Assembly (NCBI GenBank): GCA_024291935.2
Contig: JAGTYA010000024.1
Location: 9,548,001-9,612,000 of the forward strand
Source: Okapia johnstoni
Taxonomy: Eukaryota > Chordata > Mammalia > Artiodactyla > Giraffidae
DNA length: 64,000 nt
Direction: 5' to 3'
Part shown: piece by piece, positions 53,135 to 63,689 of the stretch
Position numbering within the stretch: the first letter of the stretch is position 1
Layout of the letters: every line of letters begins with the position of its first letter
The notes under the pieces: model-generated
Database searches by the model: none
Told to the model about the DNA's origin: nothing
What the model saw: the letters and a program-made list of their open reading frames with translations, nothing else
Program-made: the position numbers and the translations under genes

Positions 53135-53320
53135 AGTAGGGACACCCACTGGGCACTGACTGTGTACAGACCCTTCACAGCGTTAGCTCATGGGTGCCTC
53201 CTGACTCCCCAGGGAGGGAAACACTCTCATACCCACTTTACAGATGTGGGAACTGAGGCTCAGAGAAGTGGAAAAACTTGCCCAAGTTTACACTTGGGGA
53301 AGCAGCGAAGTGGCCAGGCC
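53135..53320 (-). mobile_element. MIR SINE
   Basis: 'actgggcactgactgtgtac', 'cccactttacagatgtggga' and 'actgaggctcagagaagtgg'. Confidence 0.88.
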
Positions 53321-53624
53321 CTGCCGATGTCACCCTCAAGAACCAAAGTGCATTTTCACATCGAGAAAACATGTCCTTCATATGAACGTAACTGACCGAG
53401 ACGAGCTCACACCTACATAACTGTTCTGTAATCTTTTCCCTCGGTGTGCTGAGAACCTCTTGACACCTTATGACCTCAATCCTGACATTTCTCAAGGCTG
53501 AGAAAACCTAGGTCTGGACTGGTTGGTCCCAGTCCCGTGCTGGGCATGATGGTGGAAGGGGGTGACAGGGAAAGAAGACAAGCAAGTCTCCAGGACATGC
53601 AGACGGTGGAGCCTGGCACCTGGT

Positions 53625-53830
53625 GGAATGCCTCCAGTGGACATTTGTCCCCTCTGTGCCAGGCCCTGAGCTGGATGTGGGGTGCAGACACATACCCGAC
53701 AGGCCCTGAATTTGGGGCGCTCTCTCTGGTCGGGACGTGAGCAGGCAATCAGTTAAATCCAGGGCAATGAGTTGAGCTGTCTGGAAAGAAGAGAGACCCG
53801 GAGCCCTCAGAACACCTGACAACTAGCCTG
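53625..53830 (-). mobile_element. L2 3' region
   Basis: 'cctctgtgccaggccctgag' and 'gacgtgagcaggcaatcagt' + taaatcc. Confidence 0.7.
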
Positions 53831-54027
53831 AGGGGCAGCGCTCTGCTGTGCGGGCCAGACAATGGGGTGGTGAGCCTGAGGAGGGACAGTCCTCTTGGGA
53901 GGGACCCGTCACCTTGGGAGGACGCGCCCGGTGCAGAGCACAGAAATGATGGCACAAAGGCCGCAGGAAGAAGGAGCCTGGGAAGCAAACTGAGACGGCT
54001 GGTCACCCTGAAGCAGAGGGCTTGGGG

Positions 54028-54221
54028 TCAGCACTCCCAATCTTTGGGACCAGCTCTTCTTCATTGAGGGGGGCTGTCCTGCACTCTGAGGGATGTTTAT
54101 AAGCATCCCTGGCTCCTGCCCACTCCTTGTGACTCCCTAGCTGCGACAACTGAAAATGTCTCTAGACATTTCCAAACCTTTCCCCCAAGGAGCAGAGTCG
54201 CCCGGGGCCTGAGAACCATCA
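54028..54221 (-). mobile_element. MER20 (hAT-Charlie)
   Basis: 'gggggctgtcctgcactctg' + 'agggatgtttataagcatcc', 'ctggctcctgcccactcctt' and 'aaaatgtctctagacatttc', ending 'ctgagaaccatc'. Nearly full length. Confidence 0.88.
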
Positions 54222-54310
54222 CCATTTGAGGAAAAGAGAGGCTGAGAGATGAAGGCACTTCTCCAGGGCCACACAGCAGTCAATAGCAAGTCTAGGGGTG
54301 CTTGAGTCGC
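54222..54310 (-). mobile_element. MIR fragment
   Basis: 'ccatttgaggaaaagagagg' and 'ccagggccacacagcagtca', directly abutting MER20, which may have landed inside it. Confidence 0.7.
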
Positions 54311-54819
54311 AAACACACGGGATCTCCGCTGGGCCATGCGGCTGCTCCTGGCGTGGGGAATCGGGACGTCTGGACAGGGGCCCTCGTTTTGCGTCTCATG
54401 TGCTGTGTTTCAGGCAAGGCACTCCCTGACTCCGGGCCCCAGTCTCCTCATCCCTCGATCAGACAGCACCTGAGGCCCCCAGACGCTCTGATGTTCAGAT
54501 GCTCTGCCTTCCCAAGGGACCAGGGGAGGGTCAGCTCGGCTGGCATGAGTGGGAAGTGGGGGGAATGTCCAGAGGCGGGGAAGCAGTGGAGGAGGCAGGG
54601 TGGTGAGCGGGCATTGAGTGTCAGGCCCTGCTGACTGCGTGTCTGGGCTTGGTCACCCTCGTGCGTCTGTCTGCCCACAGGCATATCTCACTGGGATGTG
54701 GGAGGGCTCTGAGCTGCTCATGGTGGGTGTGTTCAAAGGAGAACAGAGGGGATGGAGCAGGGGGAGTGAGAAAACAGGGGTCCGCGGGGTTGCTCAGTCC
54801 TTCAGCAAGCCTAAGTTTG
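54311..54819. other. Unassigned DNA
   Basis: A decayed MIR may lie at 54400-54470. Nothing else recognised. Confidence 0.35.
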
Positions 54820-54938
54820 TCTTCACAGCTATCACCAACACTCCTTCCTTTGATTCCTGCCTGCCAGGGCTTTGCACTTTGTGCTCAAGAAATAGTTGGA
54901 TTGTTTTCTTTTTTTTTTTGAATGAATGAATGAATGAA
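54820..54938 (+). mobile_element. L2 3' terminus
   Basis: 'cagggctttgcactttgtgc' and 'aaatagttggattg', then a T run (54909-54919) and (GAAT)4, the L2 terminal repeat. Confidence 0.65.
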
Positions 54939-55504
54939 CTCCAGCCCAATTCCCACCACAGCCGTGTAGGAACCAGTTCCAGGCACCCTGGGCCCTACCA
55001 GGCCTGTAGTTTAACCATCACCCTGCCTGGTGAGTTAACCATCATCAACCAAGGCTCCTGCCTCCCTGCGGTCCTTCTTGGTCTCACCCTTCTCTTCCAG
55101 GGCCTGGCACACGCCGTGAGTGCCCCATATAGGGAGGAGATGCTCCCCACCATGGGGTCAATCTCCAGCTCCCTGGTAGAGAGCACCTAGCGTGTAAGCT
55201 GGGGGATGCCTGGCAAGGAGGGGCTCAGAGCCCCCCTGCTCCCCTCCCCTCCCGCCCCCCACGCTGCGGTTTGCTCACAGAGGAAGCAGCAGCTGGGCCT
55301 GAACACGAGGCCTAGAGGCGTGCTTGTTGGGGCCGTGTGGAAAGTTACAGCCGCCACCACTGAGGTCTTTGAAGACCAAACTGTTTGTGTTCCCCACAGC
55401 TATTTGTGGCCAAGGCGCCCCCCCCCACCCCCACCCCCAACCCCAGCCGTGTTGGCTCTGAGCTGGAAGCTGAGCAGAACTCAGAGCGCTGCGGCTAGAC
55501 CCCA
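54939..55504. other. Unassigned GC-rich DNA
   Basis: Contains C-rich 'gcgccccccccccacccc' type sequence at 55411-55440. No gene recognised. Confidence 0.4.
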
Positions 55505-55853
55505 GCCAGCTGGGACCCCAGCCAGACCAGGTCAGCCTACAGCCCAGCCCACCTCGCCAGTCTAGCCCAAGCCAGACGAGCCAAGCAACCCAACCTATCT
55601 AAGCCAGCCCAGTTCTAGAAACCCAAGTGACCCATCCCATCCCATTAGGTTTACCCGACTAACCTTGCCTGCACCAACCCAAACCAATCACCCAACCGAC
55701 TAACCCAAGCCGAGTAATGAGTTAGACCCATGTAACCAAGCCTAATTCTGTCAACCAGACCAACTCAAGTAGCCCTGCCCCACCCACATAATCCAGTTGA
55801 TTCAATGAGTTAGCCCAACTCAACCCACCCATCCCAAGTCAACCAATTCAACT
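55505..55853. repeat. Degenerate AACCC/AACCA array, left part
   Basis: Overlapping 'cccaacctatctaagccagc', 'caacccaaaccaatcaccca' and 'aaccgactaacccaagccga' words with about 5-bp spacing. Poor in G on the + strand. It becomes regular after about 55540. Confidence 0.75.
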
Positions 55854-56209
55854 TGTTATGGACTGAATGTTTGTGTCCTCTCTAAAGTCAGGTGTCAATG
55901 CCTAAATTCCCAACATGGTGGTATTTGGAGGTGGGGCCTTTGGAGGTAATTAGGTCATGAATGTGATGCCCTCATGATGGAATTAGTGCCCTTATAAAGG
56001 GATGTAGACGAAAGAGCTTTCTCTCTACCTTGTGAGGATATAAAAAGAAAATGGCCAGTTGTAAACCAGGAAGAGGGCCTTTACCAAGAACCTAACCATG
56101 TCGGCACCTTGATCTAAGGCTTCCAGCTTCAGACCTATAAGAAATAAATGCTTGTTGTTTAAACCATCCAGTCTATGGCATTCTGTTTTAGCAACCACAA
56201 CTGAGTAAG
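55854..56209 (+). mobile_element. MaLR MLT1-type solo LTR
   Basis: Starts 'tgttatggactgaatgtttg', has 'gtggtatttggaggtggggc', 'cggcaccttgatctaaggct' and 'aagaaataaatgcttgttgt', and ends '...ctgagtaag'. It is flanked by ATTCAACT at 55846-55853 and 56210-56217. Confidence 0.9.
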
Positions 56210-56640
56210 ATTCAACTCAATAGCCCAATATAGCTAACCTAGCTGAATCCAACTAACCAGCCAAATCCAACTAAACCAGCCTAAACCAACCCAACTTACC
56301 CAACTCAAATGAACTAACCCAAGCAAAGCCAACCCAATAGCCCAGCTCAACTAGCTTAAACTCAATTTACCCATGCCAAGCCACCCCAGGTCTCTCAATC
56401 CCAAATAATCCAACACATTTCAGCTAAACAGCCATTTTCCCAAACCAGTCCAGTCCAATGAAACCAATCCCACTTTATTAACTGGCCCCATCCAATTAAC
56501 TCAGTTTATTCCAACTAAGCGCAGATAACCCAGCCTCACCCAGCCTGACTAGCACACCTAACTCAACTTAATTCAACTCGTTTAGGATAAATCCTCCCAA
56601 TCCACCTCATTCCTGTTTAATCAGTCCAGGTCCAAAAAGA
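56210..56640. repeat. Degenerate AACCC/AACCA array, right part
   Basis: Same pentamer-like words continue ('ctaaaccaacccaacttacc', 'caagccaccccaggtctctc'). In 56281-56340 I count 22 C and 4 G. Confidence 0.8.
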
Positions 56641-56713
56641 CTACCCATGCTTTTCCTTCAAAGGGTACCCCAGCCCAGTTTTATCCAACATGTCACCATT
56701 AAGAAGCTACTCT

Positions 56714-57046
56714 CAGGCTTCTCTAGTAGCTCAGTGGTAAATAATCCACCTGCCAGTGCAGGAGACGTGGGTTCGATCCCTGATCTGGGAGGATCCCATG
56801 TGCTGCGGAGCAGCTAAGTCTGTGCACCACAACTATTGAGCCTGTGCTCTAAAGCCCAAAGTCACAACTGTGCCCACGTGCTGCAACTACTGAGCCTGTG
56901 CACCCTAGGGCCTGTGCTCCACAAGCAAAGCCTGCTCACCGCAACTTGAAAGTAGCCCCACTCACCACAATTAGAGAAAAGCCCGCATAGCAATGAAGAC
57001 CCAGCTCAGCCAAAAATAAATACATAATTTTTTTTTTTTTTAAAAG
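56714..57046 (+). mobile_element. CHR-1-type SINE, full length
   Basis: 'caggcttctctagtagctca', 'gacgtgggttcgatccctga' to 'agacccagctcagccaaaaa' and an A/T-rich tail. 11-bp TSD AAGAAGCTACT at 56701-56711 and 57047-57057. Confidence 0.95.
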
Positions 57047-57183
57047 AAGAAGCTACTTTTCTTCAAAATTAAACAAGTCCCTGACAACAGGATGAGAAGA
57101 CCTAGGTCCTGTCCTCAGGGCCCTCGTGGTCTCGCAGAATTTGGGAGGCAGCCTCTATGGCATGGAGGGATCCCCTGTTGTGA

Positions 57184-57558
57184 GTTCAGTTCAGTTCAGT
57201 TCAGTCACTCAGTCGTGTCCGACTCTTTGTGACCCCGTGGACTGCAGCACACCAGGCTTCCCTGTTCTTCACTGACTCCTGGAGTTTGCTCAAACTCATG
57301 TCCACCGAGTCAGTGATGCCATCCAACCATCTCGTCCTCTGTCGTCCCCTTTTCCTCCCGTCTTCAATCTTTCCCAGCATCAGGGGCTTTTCCAGTGAGT
57401 CAGTTCTTCATATCAGGTGGCCAAAGTATTGGAGTTTCAGCTTCAGCATCACTCCTTCCAATGAATATTCAGGCCTGATTTCCTTTAGGATGGACTGGTT
57501 GGATCTCCTTGAAGTCCAAGGGACTCTCAAGAGTCTTCTCCAACACAGTTCAAAAGCT
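57184..57558 (-). mobile_element. BovB LINE 3' end
   Basis: Tail 'gttcagttcagttcagttca' at 57184. Flanked by a 10-bp TSD CCTGTTGTGA at 57174-57183 and 57559-57568. Only the RT C-terminal and 3' end remain. Confidence 0.96.
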
Positions 57559-57689
57559 CCTGTTGTGAAGATCACCTCAAATATGATGCAGACCTGCAAT
57601 ATGGGAGAGGCTGTAGCCAGAGCCACAGGGGCTCTGAACACCGGGTACCATGGCTGACACAACCTATGTCAGGGTCCTGAAGGATTGGT

Positions 57690-58080
57690 AGGGTGGACAA
57701 AAGAGAGGGAAGGGCAACAGCAAGTGCCCAGAGGTGGGAAAGCCCTACCTGACAAGCAGGATCAGTGTATTATGGCTAGAGAGCTGGGGGCACAGTGGGG
57801 AATCGGTGGGGGTGGGGGTGGGGGATGGATGAGAACAGAAGGGAGGGCTGGGAAGAGAGCATAGAGCCCCTGATTGGACTTCTATGTCTTGGGCAACAAG
57901 GAGCCAGGGAGCAGGATAAGGTCTGATCAGATACATGTTTTTGAAGATTCACCTTAAAGGACAGAGTGGAACAGGGGGATGGAAGGGCTAGTCTGGGTCA
58001 GGAGGCCATAAAGATGCTGCAGGTGGGATCCAGGAGGAGTGGAGCGGCAGCAGGGAAGGGAGGAGAGTCAAGAAAATGTG
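57690..58080 (-). mobile_element. L2 LINE fragment
   Basis: 'gggcaacagcaagtgcccag', 'aggtctgatcagatacatgt' and 'gtgggatccaggaggagtgg' follow inverted L2. Confidence 0.65.
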
Positions 58081-58604
58081 GGGAGAACAGAGAGAGCCAC
58101 ACTTGAGATCAGCCTGGAGGGGCCTCAGCGCTGCCCCCAGCTCAGTGCACCCCTTCTTCAGATGTGGGCATTACAAGCCAGAAACCAGGGTGTGTCCAGG
58201 GCTTAGACCCTCATCCCAGTGTTTCTTGCCCAGCAAATACAGGAGCCCAGCTCTGGAAGCTATCATAAGGACCCTGACTGCAGGCCCAGCTCCTGAGGTC
58301 CCCTTCCTGGGGATCAGCCCCACCCCCATAAAGAAGCAAAGACCCAGGCCCTACTCCCTGACTGCAGGGGAAGCTACACCTTGGGAGACGTACAGGCCCT
58401 GGGGATGGGGTAGGGTGGGAGGTGGGGGTATGTATCATGAGGCCTTTTGAAGGGAACTTGCCAGGAGAAGGTAGGAGTGGGGGAAAGGAAAGAGTAATTG
58501 ACACTGGGATGGCAGTAGTCAGGCTGTGAAATGGACCAGTTATGCACTGACAGGGACCATGCCTACTCCATGAGCCCCTTCCCTGGCTAGTGCAACCTAG
58601 GTCC
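58081..58604. other. Unassigned non-repeat DNA
   Basis: Nothing recognised. Confidence 0.4.
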
Positions 58605-58646
58605 TAGCTAACCTAGCTGAATCCAACTAACCAGCCAAATCCAACT
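58605..58646. repeat. 42-bp copy of the AACCC-type array
   Basis: Identical in all 42 positions to 56231-56272 (starts 'tagctaacctagctgaatcc', ends 'ccaaatccaact'). Flanks on both sides differ. Confidence 0.95.
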
Positions 58647-58699
58647 GTTCTCAGGGAGAACAGAGCTGACCGTTCTTACTGATCATTGGTCTGATCTTC

Positions 58700-58830
58700 T
58701 CCTTTGGCCTCTGGGAAACTGATGCCCAGAAAGGGACAGAAACTTGCCCAAGGCTACACAGTAGGTCAATGTCAGAGCAAGGGCTGGAACCAGATTGATG
58801 ATCCCAGGCCAGAGCTGTCAAACACACACC
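58700..58830 (-). mobile_element. MIR SINE
   Basis: 'gggaaactgatgcccagaaa', 'acttgcccaaggctacacag' and 'tcagagcaagggctggaacc'. Confidence 0.8.
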
Positions 58831-59444
58831 ACCAGGCTATTCTTCAGGTTCAAAGTCCAGGGCTAGAGCAGAACAGCAATGAGTTGAAGCACCAAAAAAG
58901 TATCAAGGTTACCCCTGAACCTGGAAGGTGTCTCCTGGGCTAAGTCTCTTCCTCCTCACAGGCTGGGGCTTCCTAGCATGCTCTGCGGTCTGGCCACGCC
59001 AGCTGACCTCCAAGCAAAGTGTTTCCGAAAGTCAAGGGGAACTATTTCCTGGCTCCAAACCCTCTGCCCTCATCTGCTAGGCTGAGTCCGATCGATTTCA
59101 GATTTGGAGAATAACAGCTGTTTTCCCTGTGCTGATAGCACGGATCAATAGAAATAGCCCTGTCCTTGCCAGGCCAGACAGGCTTGCATGGCGGGGGGGC
59201 AGTGGATCTATACCAACCAAGACCTTGGAATCCTGCCTGCCTCAGCTGTCTGGGGAGAGGCCAGGGATATTAAGGGAGCAAGACCAGGAGATACATACAT
59301 ACACAACCCACTGTTTCTCAGAGTGAGTTCCCAGAGGAGGGAACAGTGTTTGGGGATGGGAAGAATGGACCACATGGTGCAGGAGGCAGAGAGGTGCTAA
59401 GAGCCCAGAAGGTGGAAAGCATATGGAGCAACTTCTTTGAGAAT
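58831..59444. other. Unassigned non-repeat DNA
   Basis: Nothing recognised. Confidence 0.4.
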
Positions 59445-59540
59445 GCATCTCTTTGATAGAGGAAAACTGAGGCTCAGAGAGGAGCCAAGACCTCAGGATC
59501 ACAGGTGAGTGAGGTCAGAGCTGGGATTCCCAGATCTGGG
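59445..59540 (-). mobile_element. MIR fragment
   Basis: 'ttgatagaggaaaactgagg' and 'ctcagagaggagccaagacc'. Confidence 0.75.
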
Positions 59541-59654
59541 ACACAGCCCATTCTGCCTCCTCGAAACCAGAACCAACCAGGAAACTAGAGAGAGGGTCCA
59601 AGAGCCATTACCCTTGCTCCACAAAGACAGACAAACTCCCCCTGGCTCAGCACA

Positions 59655-59862
59655 GGTGCTACAGTGAGTAGTTTAAGCACGTGGACCATGAATCAGACAT
59701 CTGGGCTCATATAGCAGCTCTCCACAAACTGGCTGTGTGAGCTTTTGGTGACTCAGTTTTCCTACTTGTAAAATGGAAATAATAGCATTTTTCTCAGCTG
59801 TGAAGCATTCAGAGCAGCACTGGGAGCATAGCCAAGGCTTAGTAAATGTTAGCAGTTTTATT
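59655..59862 (+). mobile_element. MIR SINE, nearly full length
   Basis: 'tacagtgagtagtttaagca', 'aactggctgtgtgagctttt', 'ctacttgtaaaatggaaata' and the 3' end 'cttagtaaatgttagcagtt'. Confidence 0.9.
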
Positions 59863-59894
59863 TCCCAGCACTTGACAATTAATGGTTTAGTAAA

Positions 59895-59960
59895 TAAATG
59901 AGGACCTTTTCCAAGATCACAGAGTCAGTCAGCTGCAAAATCAGCACCAGACATCTGTAA
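59895..59960 (-). mobile_element. MIR fragment
   Basis: 'ttttccaagatcacagagtc' + agtcagctgcaaaatcagc. Confidence 0.5.
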
Positions 59961-59999
59961 AATGAGTAGAAAAATGCTGAGAAGAGGCAAGGAGAGCAT

Positions 60000-60170
60000 G
60001 CCCAAACTTGCTTGGGACAGTGCAGGTCACATGACAAGAGCCATTCCTCTGCCTGAACTCAGAGTTGGGCTCTCATTGGCCCATCTTGGGTCACATGCCC
60101 AGCTGCAAACCAATCAGAAAATCTCTGGGTGGCCAGGTCTGGGTCACGTGTTGGCCCCAGAGATGGGGGC
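60000..60170. other. E-box and CCAAT-rich stretch
   Basis: GTCACATGAC (60027-60036), inverted CCAAT 'tcattggccc' (about 60072), GTCACATGCC (60090), 'aaaccaatcaga' (about 60107), GTCACGTG (60143) and 'gggggcgtggcc' (60164). The unit 'gggtcacatgccc' ... 'ccaatca' recurs, so it may be an old repeat that I cannot name rather than a promoter. Confidence 0.35.
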
Positions 60171-60284
60171 GTGGCCACCAGAACAGCAGGAACTGGACCT
60201 CAGGTGGTGATAAGGCACAGAGAGGTTACCCCCTCACGTCCGGAGCTCGTGGAATCTGAGCAACCAGGAAGAGAAAGAGTAATA

Positions 60285-60390
60285 CTGCCATCATTTCCAA
60301 GCACTGCCCATGGAGGTGCACACACCCAGCCTGTCAGGTGGGACTGTCATCCCCAGGTAGCAAATGAGGACACTAGGGCAGCACTGAGTC
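60285..60390 (-). mobile_element. MIR fragment
   Basis: 'gactgtcatccccaggtagc' + 'aaatgaggacactagggcag'. Confidence 0.65.
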
Positions 60391-60524
60391 TTTAAGAGCC
60401 TCTGAAAGCTGATGCCTGGGAGGAAAATGTATGGAGCTTGTCTCTATCAGGGGCCTCCTCAAATTTAACTGAGAAGCACCACAATGTTCTCCTGTCAAAT
60501 GGCTGTTAGGTATGTAAAAATTTA

Positions 60525-60725
60525 ACAGTAATAATAGCTGACACTAATTAAGCACTTACTCTATGCCAGGCATTGCTTTAAGCATTTTTCATGCATTAAC
60601 TCGTTTAACCTATGTAATATTCCTATGTGGTAGGTCCCATCATAAACTCCACTTTACAGATTAGGAAACTGAGGTGTGAGTAGGTTAAATAACCTGCCTA
60701 AGGTCCTACAGCCAATGATCAGATG
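60525..60725 (-). mobile_element. MIR SINE (MIRb-like), nearly complete
   Basis: 'cagtaataatagctgacact', 'ttactctatgccaggcattg', 'ccactttacagattaggaaa' and 'taacctgcctaaggtcctac'. Confidence 0.93.
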
Positions 60726-60844
60726 TTTCAAGAGAATTTCAATTAACCATGGTTTTGCCATATACAGGGTGGAGATTTCAGTTAGTATCTGTAGAGAACA
60801 CCTCCCTTCCGCTTCCTCCCCACTGGACTAAACAACTAATGTTA

Positions 60845-60990
60845 TCTCAGCACCACCTATTTGCCAGGCATTTTTCTGGGTATATGACTTTCATCTAGTT
60901 TCTCACTGGCAAGACCCCAAAGTTGGCTTCGTCGTTCCCATTTTACAGATGAGGACACTGAGGCTTGGAGTGGCAGAGTGTTGTGTGCCG
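60845..60990 (-). mobile_element. MIR SINE
   Basis: 'cctatttgccaggcattttt', 'ttcccattttacagatgagg' + 'acactgaggcttggag'. Confidence 0.88.
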
Positions 60991-61927
60991 CAGGTCACAT
61001 CGACACCAGAAAGAGCCGAATAGAGTCTGGACTGGCCAGGGCCCCTTTTTGCTCTGTGGTGAGGACCTGGATAAATGGGGCACAGCAGCGGTGTGCAGTG
61101 GAATGTTCCCTGCCCACCCCAGCTCTCTCCCAGGACATGTCCCATAAATCTATCTTCTGAAAGGACGGGAGTGGCCTGGGTAACCCATGGGCTGCTCTGT
61201 CTGAGGCCTGATTCCCGGTGACCTTGGCATCGGCTCCTGCAGGACCACAGCCTGACCCTTGTTTTGCTCAGAAAGCCCACACATCATTTCACACAGGAAA
61301 TTCAACCTGGCCTTCTCACGTCCTGTTCTCAAGAACAGGGGAAAAAAACCTGTAAAGTGAGTCTCTGTGTTGTTTTTTAAGCCGACTTTGAAAAGTTTCC
61401 TGAGAGGGAGGGAGAGTCAAGAGAAGGAGAGAGAGAGAGAGAAACCTGCAGGTAGAAATGGGAGGGGAAACGTGTCAGAAGGACCAAGAATCAGAAAGGA
61501 AGTGAGATGGAGCAGAGGGGGCTTCTGGGAGGAGCCCCAGGATGGGAAAGCATCAGACGGCACCGCAGGTGATGGAGAGAAGCAGAGTAGGTGAAGGGAG
61601 CCAGTGGGATGAGAGAAGCACAGGGGAAATCTGAGCCTGGGGAGGATCACTACCCCCACCTCCAGGGCCACCCTCACCCGCATCTCAGCTCCACCAGCCT
61701 GTCCTCCCACCACCCTCTCATTCAGGGCAGTGGAAGGGGGCCTCATTTGGGGGTAAGACAGACCCTTAGACATGCACTGGAGCCAGCTGGTGCTGATTGC
61801 TCTGAGCTTGCAGGAGGCAACTGTGAAACCCTTGGGAATTTTGTAGGTCAGTTGTTGGTAACTTGAAATTGACCTTGGTGGGAGTATTTACACCATAGAA
61901 GTTGGCCAGTGCTACAAATCAAGGCTT
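60991..61927. other. Unassigned DNA
   Basis: Purine-rich 61405-61520 with a short (GA)n near 61427. The small frames here are by-products. Nothing else recognised. Confidence 0.4.
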
Positions 61928-61947
61928 TCTTTCTTTTTTTTTTTTTT
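61928..61947. repeat. Poly(T) run
   Basis: 'ctttctttttttttttttt' just before a + strand MIR. No attached inverted LINE/SINE was recognised. Confidence 0.85.
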
Positions 61948-61964
61948 TGAGAGCCAGAACACCA

Positions 61965-62160
61965 CTCCTGGAGTCCAATTCCATCCATGTCTCTTGACAG
62001 CTGTGTGACTGTGGTCTTGTCACTCTCTAATCCTCTTTCTCTTCCTGTGCAATTAGAAGACTGATACCCACCGCCCAGGGCTGTTGGGGAGATAAACTAA
62101 GAGTCTGTGTGAAGCACCTGAACACAGCAGACACCTAGCATATGGTCCCTTCTTCCTTTG
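61965..62160 (+). mobile_element. MIR SINE
   Basis: 'tctcttgacagctgtgtgac', 'ctaatcctctttctcttcct', 'agggctgttggggagataaa' and 'gtgtgaagcacctgaacaca'. Confidence 0.85.
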
Positions 62161-62289
62161 GAGAACTTGGAACCCTGTTTCTCTTCACCCTCTTCCCTTC
62201 CCCTTTACATCTGAGGGTCCCCTGTTAGAGGAAGATGGATTTAATCCTTCCCATCATTCAGTAGAAAAGTACTCCTCTCAGGCCTTTAG

Positions 62290-62525
62290 TCATTTTAATT
62301 CAGTAGGTATTAAGCCCTTTGTAGGCCCCACATGCCAGGAAGGGCGTGGGAAGGGAATGGGGAGGCTAGAGGAAAAGATGGAGATGAAGATGTCTTTCCA
62401 AGAATCACAGAAAGGAGAGATGAGGTGGCATATCCCAAAATGACTGATGCTAAGAAATACGTGACATGTCGCCTTGAAATGTGGAAGTCAGGGGAGGCTC
62501 CCAAGGAAGGTCACATTTGAACTGG
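62290..62525 (-). mobile_element. L2 LINE 3' region
   Basis: 'aattcagtaggtattaagcc', 'gccccacatgccaggaaggg' and 'ggtcacatttgaactgggct'. Confidence 0.65.
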
Positions 62526-62589
62526 GCTGTCCTCCCTTCCTCCCTCCATTCCTCATTCCCCCTTTCATCATTCAATTACAATTTATTTG

Positions 62590-62960
62590 TTCATCATTCA
62601 TTATTCAGCCAGCATTTCCTGCCCACCTGTCCAGCTGAGGTGATGAGGACATAGGATAACATGTTCCCCCCTCCCTCCTGGAGCTTGTGGGCAAGTCAGG
62701 GAGACAGGCCCACAAGTGGCCCATTTCAGTGAGTTGTGGTCCCCTTTGCAGGCTGGCTGGGTCGCAACACATGCAGATGATCAGGAGGTCATTCCAGGAA
62801 GAGGAAATGGCATGAGCACAGGCCCAGGGGCTGGTGGAGCATGCTCAGAAGCAGTGAGGAACCTGAGTGGCTGGAGAGGCAAGACCAGCAGGAGAGCAGG
62901 AAAGAGAAGTCAGGCCCTTGAATGCCTGATACAAGACCTTTTTGCCTCACAGGGCAGGAC
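62590..62960 (-). mobile_element. L2 LINE 3' region
   Basis: 'cattattcagccagcatttc', 'ctcctggagcttgtgggcaa', 'ggtcattccaggaagaggaa' and 'atggcatgagcacaggccca'. Confidence 0.85.
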
Positions 62961-63234
62961 CGTTTCCAAGCACTGGCAGCATAAAGCGAGGAGGAGTGGG
63001 GAGGAGGGTCCCCAGAGACCCCAGTCCTCAACACCAGCGCTGCCTTCCAGACAGCCCTGTTCCACAAGCCAGACTTCCCCTCCAGAGCTAGGGAGCTGCA
63101 GTGGACACCGTGTTTGGGGCACCCCCAGAATCTGTCCTGTCTTCCTTTAAAAATGCCATCTGGATTTTCTTGTGAGGAGCCACCCGTCCTCCCTGCTCCC
63201 TCTTTGGGGTTCTGCATCATCTGATCACAAGTGA

Positions 63235-63680
63235 GATCAGGCCGCTTCTCTGCTCAAGATCCTCCAGTGGCTCCCACCACCCTGGAAAAATAAGATAAAA
63301 TCCTTCTAGTGGGCTTCAGGCCCTGTGAGCCTGGCCTGTGTTACTTTCAGACTCCTCTTCTCCCCTCGCTCACCCGCTCGGTTCACACTGGTCTCTTCAC
63401 TTTTCCTGCGAGCATGCCAAGCCTGCTCTCACCTCAGGACCTTTGCATGTGCTGTTCCTCTGCCTGGAATGCTCTTCCTCCAAGTCATGATGTGGCTCAC
63501 TCACTCATTTCATTTAGGCCTGTCCTCAAATGTCCCCTCGTCAGAGAGGCCTTTCCTGATACCCATGTAACTTTCAGCCCTCTTATCTTGCATATTGTTT
63601 CTTTCTTAGTGCTCCTTGCTGTCTGACATATTCCATCTTTGTTTGTGCTTTGTGGTTTATTATCTCTCTGACTTCTCCAG
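63235..63680 (+). mobile_element. L2 LINE, long fragment
   Basis: 'gcttcaggccctgtgagcct', 'ccaagcctgctctcacctca', 'ggacctttgcatgtgctgtt' + 'cctctgcctggaatgctctt' and 'cctcgtcagagaggcctttc'. One of the best-preserved L2 copies in the window. Confidence 0.92.
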
Positions 63681-63689
63681 GCCTGGCCA

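Noticed and set aside
55505..56640. Immunoglobulin switch region
   Set aside because: The G-skewed complementary strand looks similar, but no constant-region exons are present and the typical GAGCT/GGGGT-type repeats are absent.
55505..56640. Interstitial telomere sequence
   Set aside because: CTAACC words occur but there is no run of exact CCCTAA repeats.
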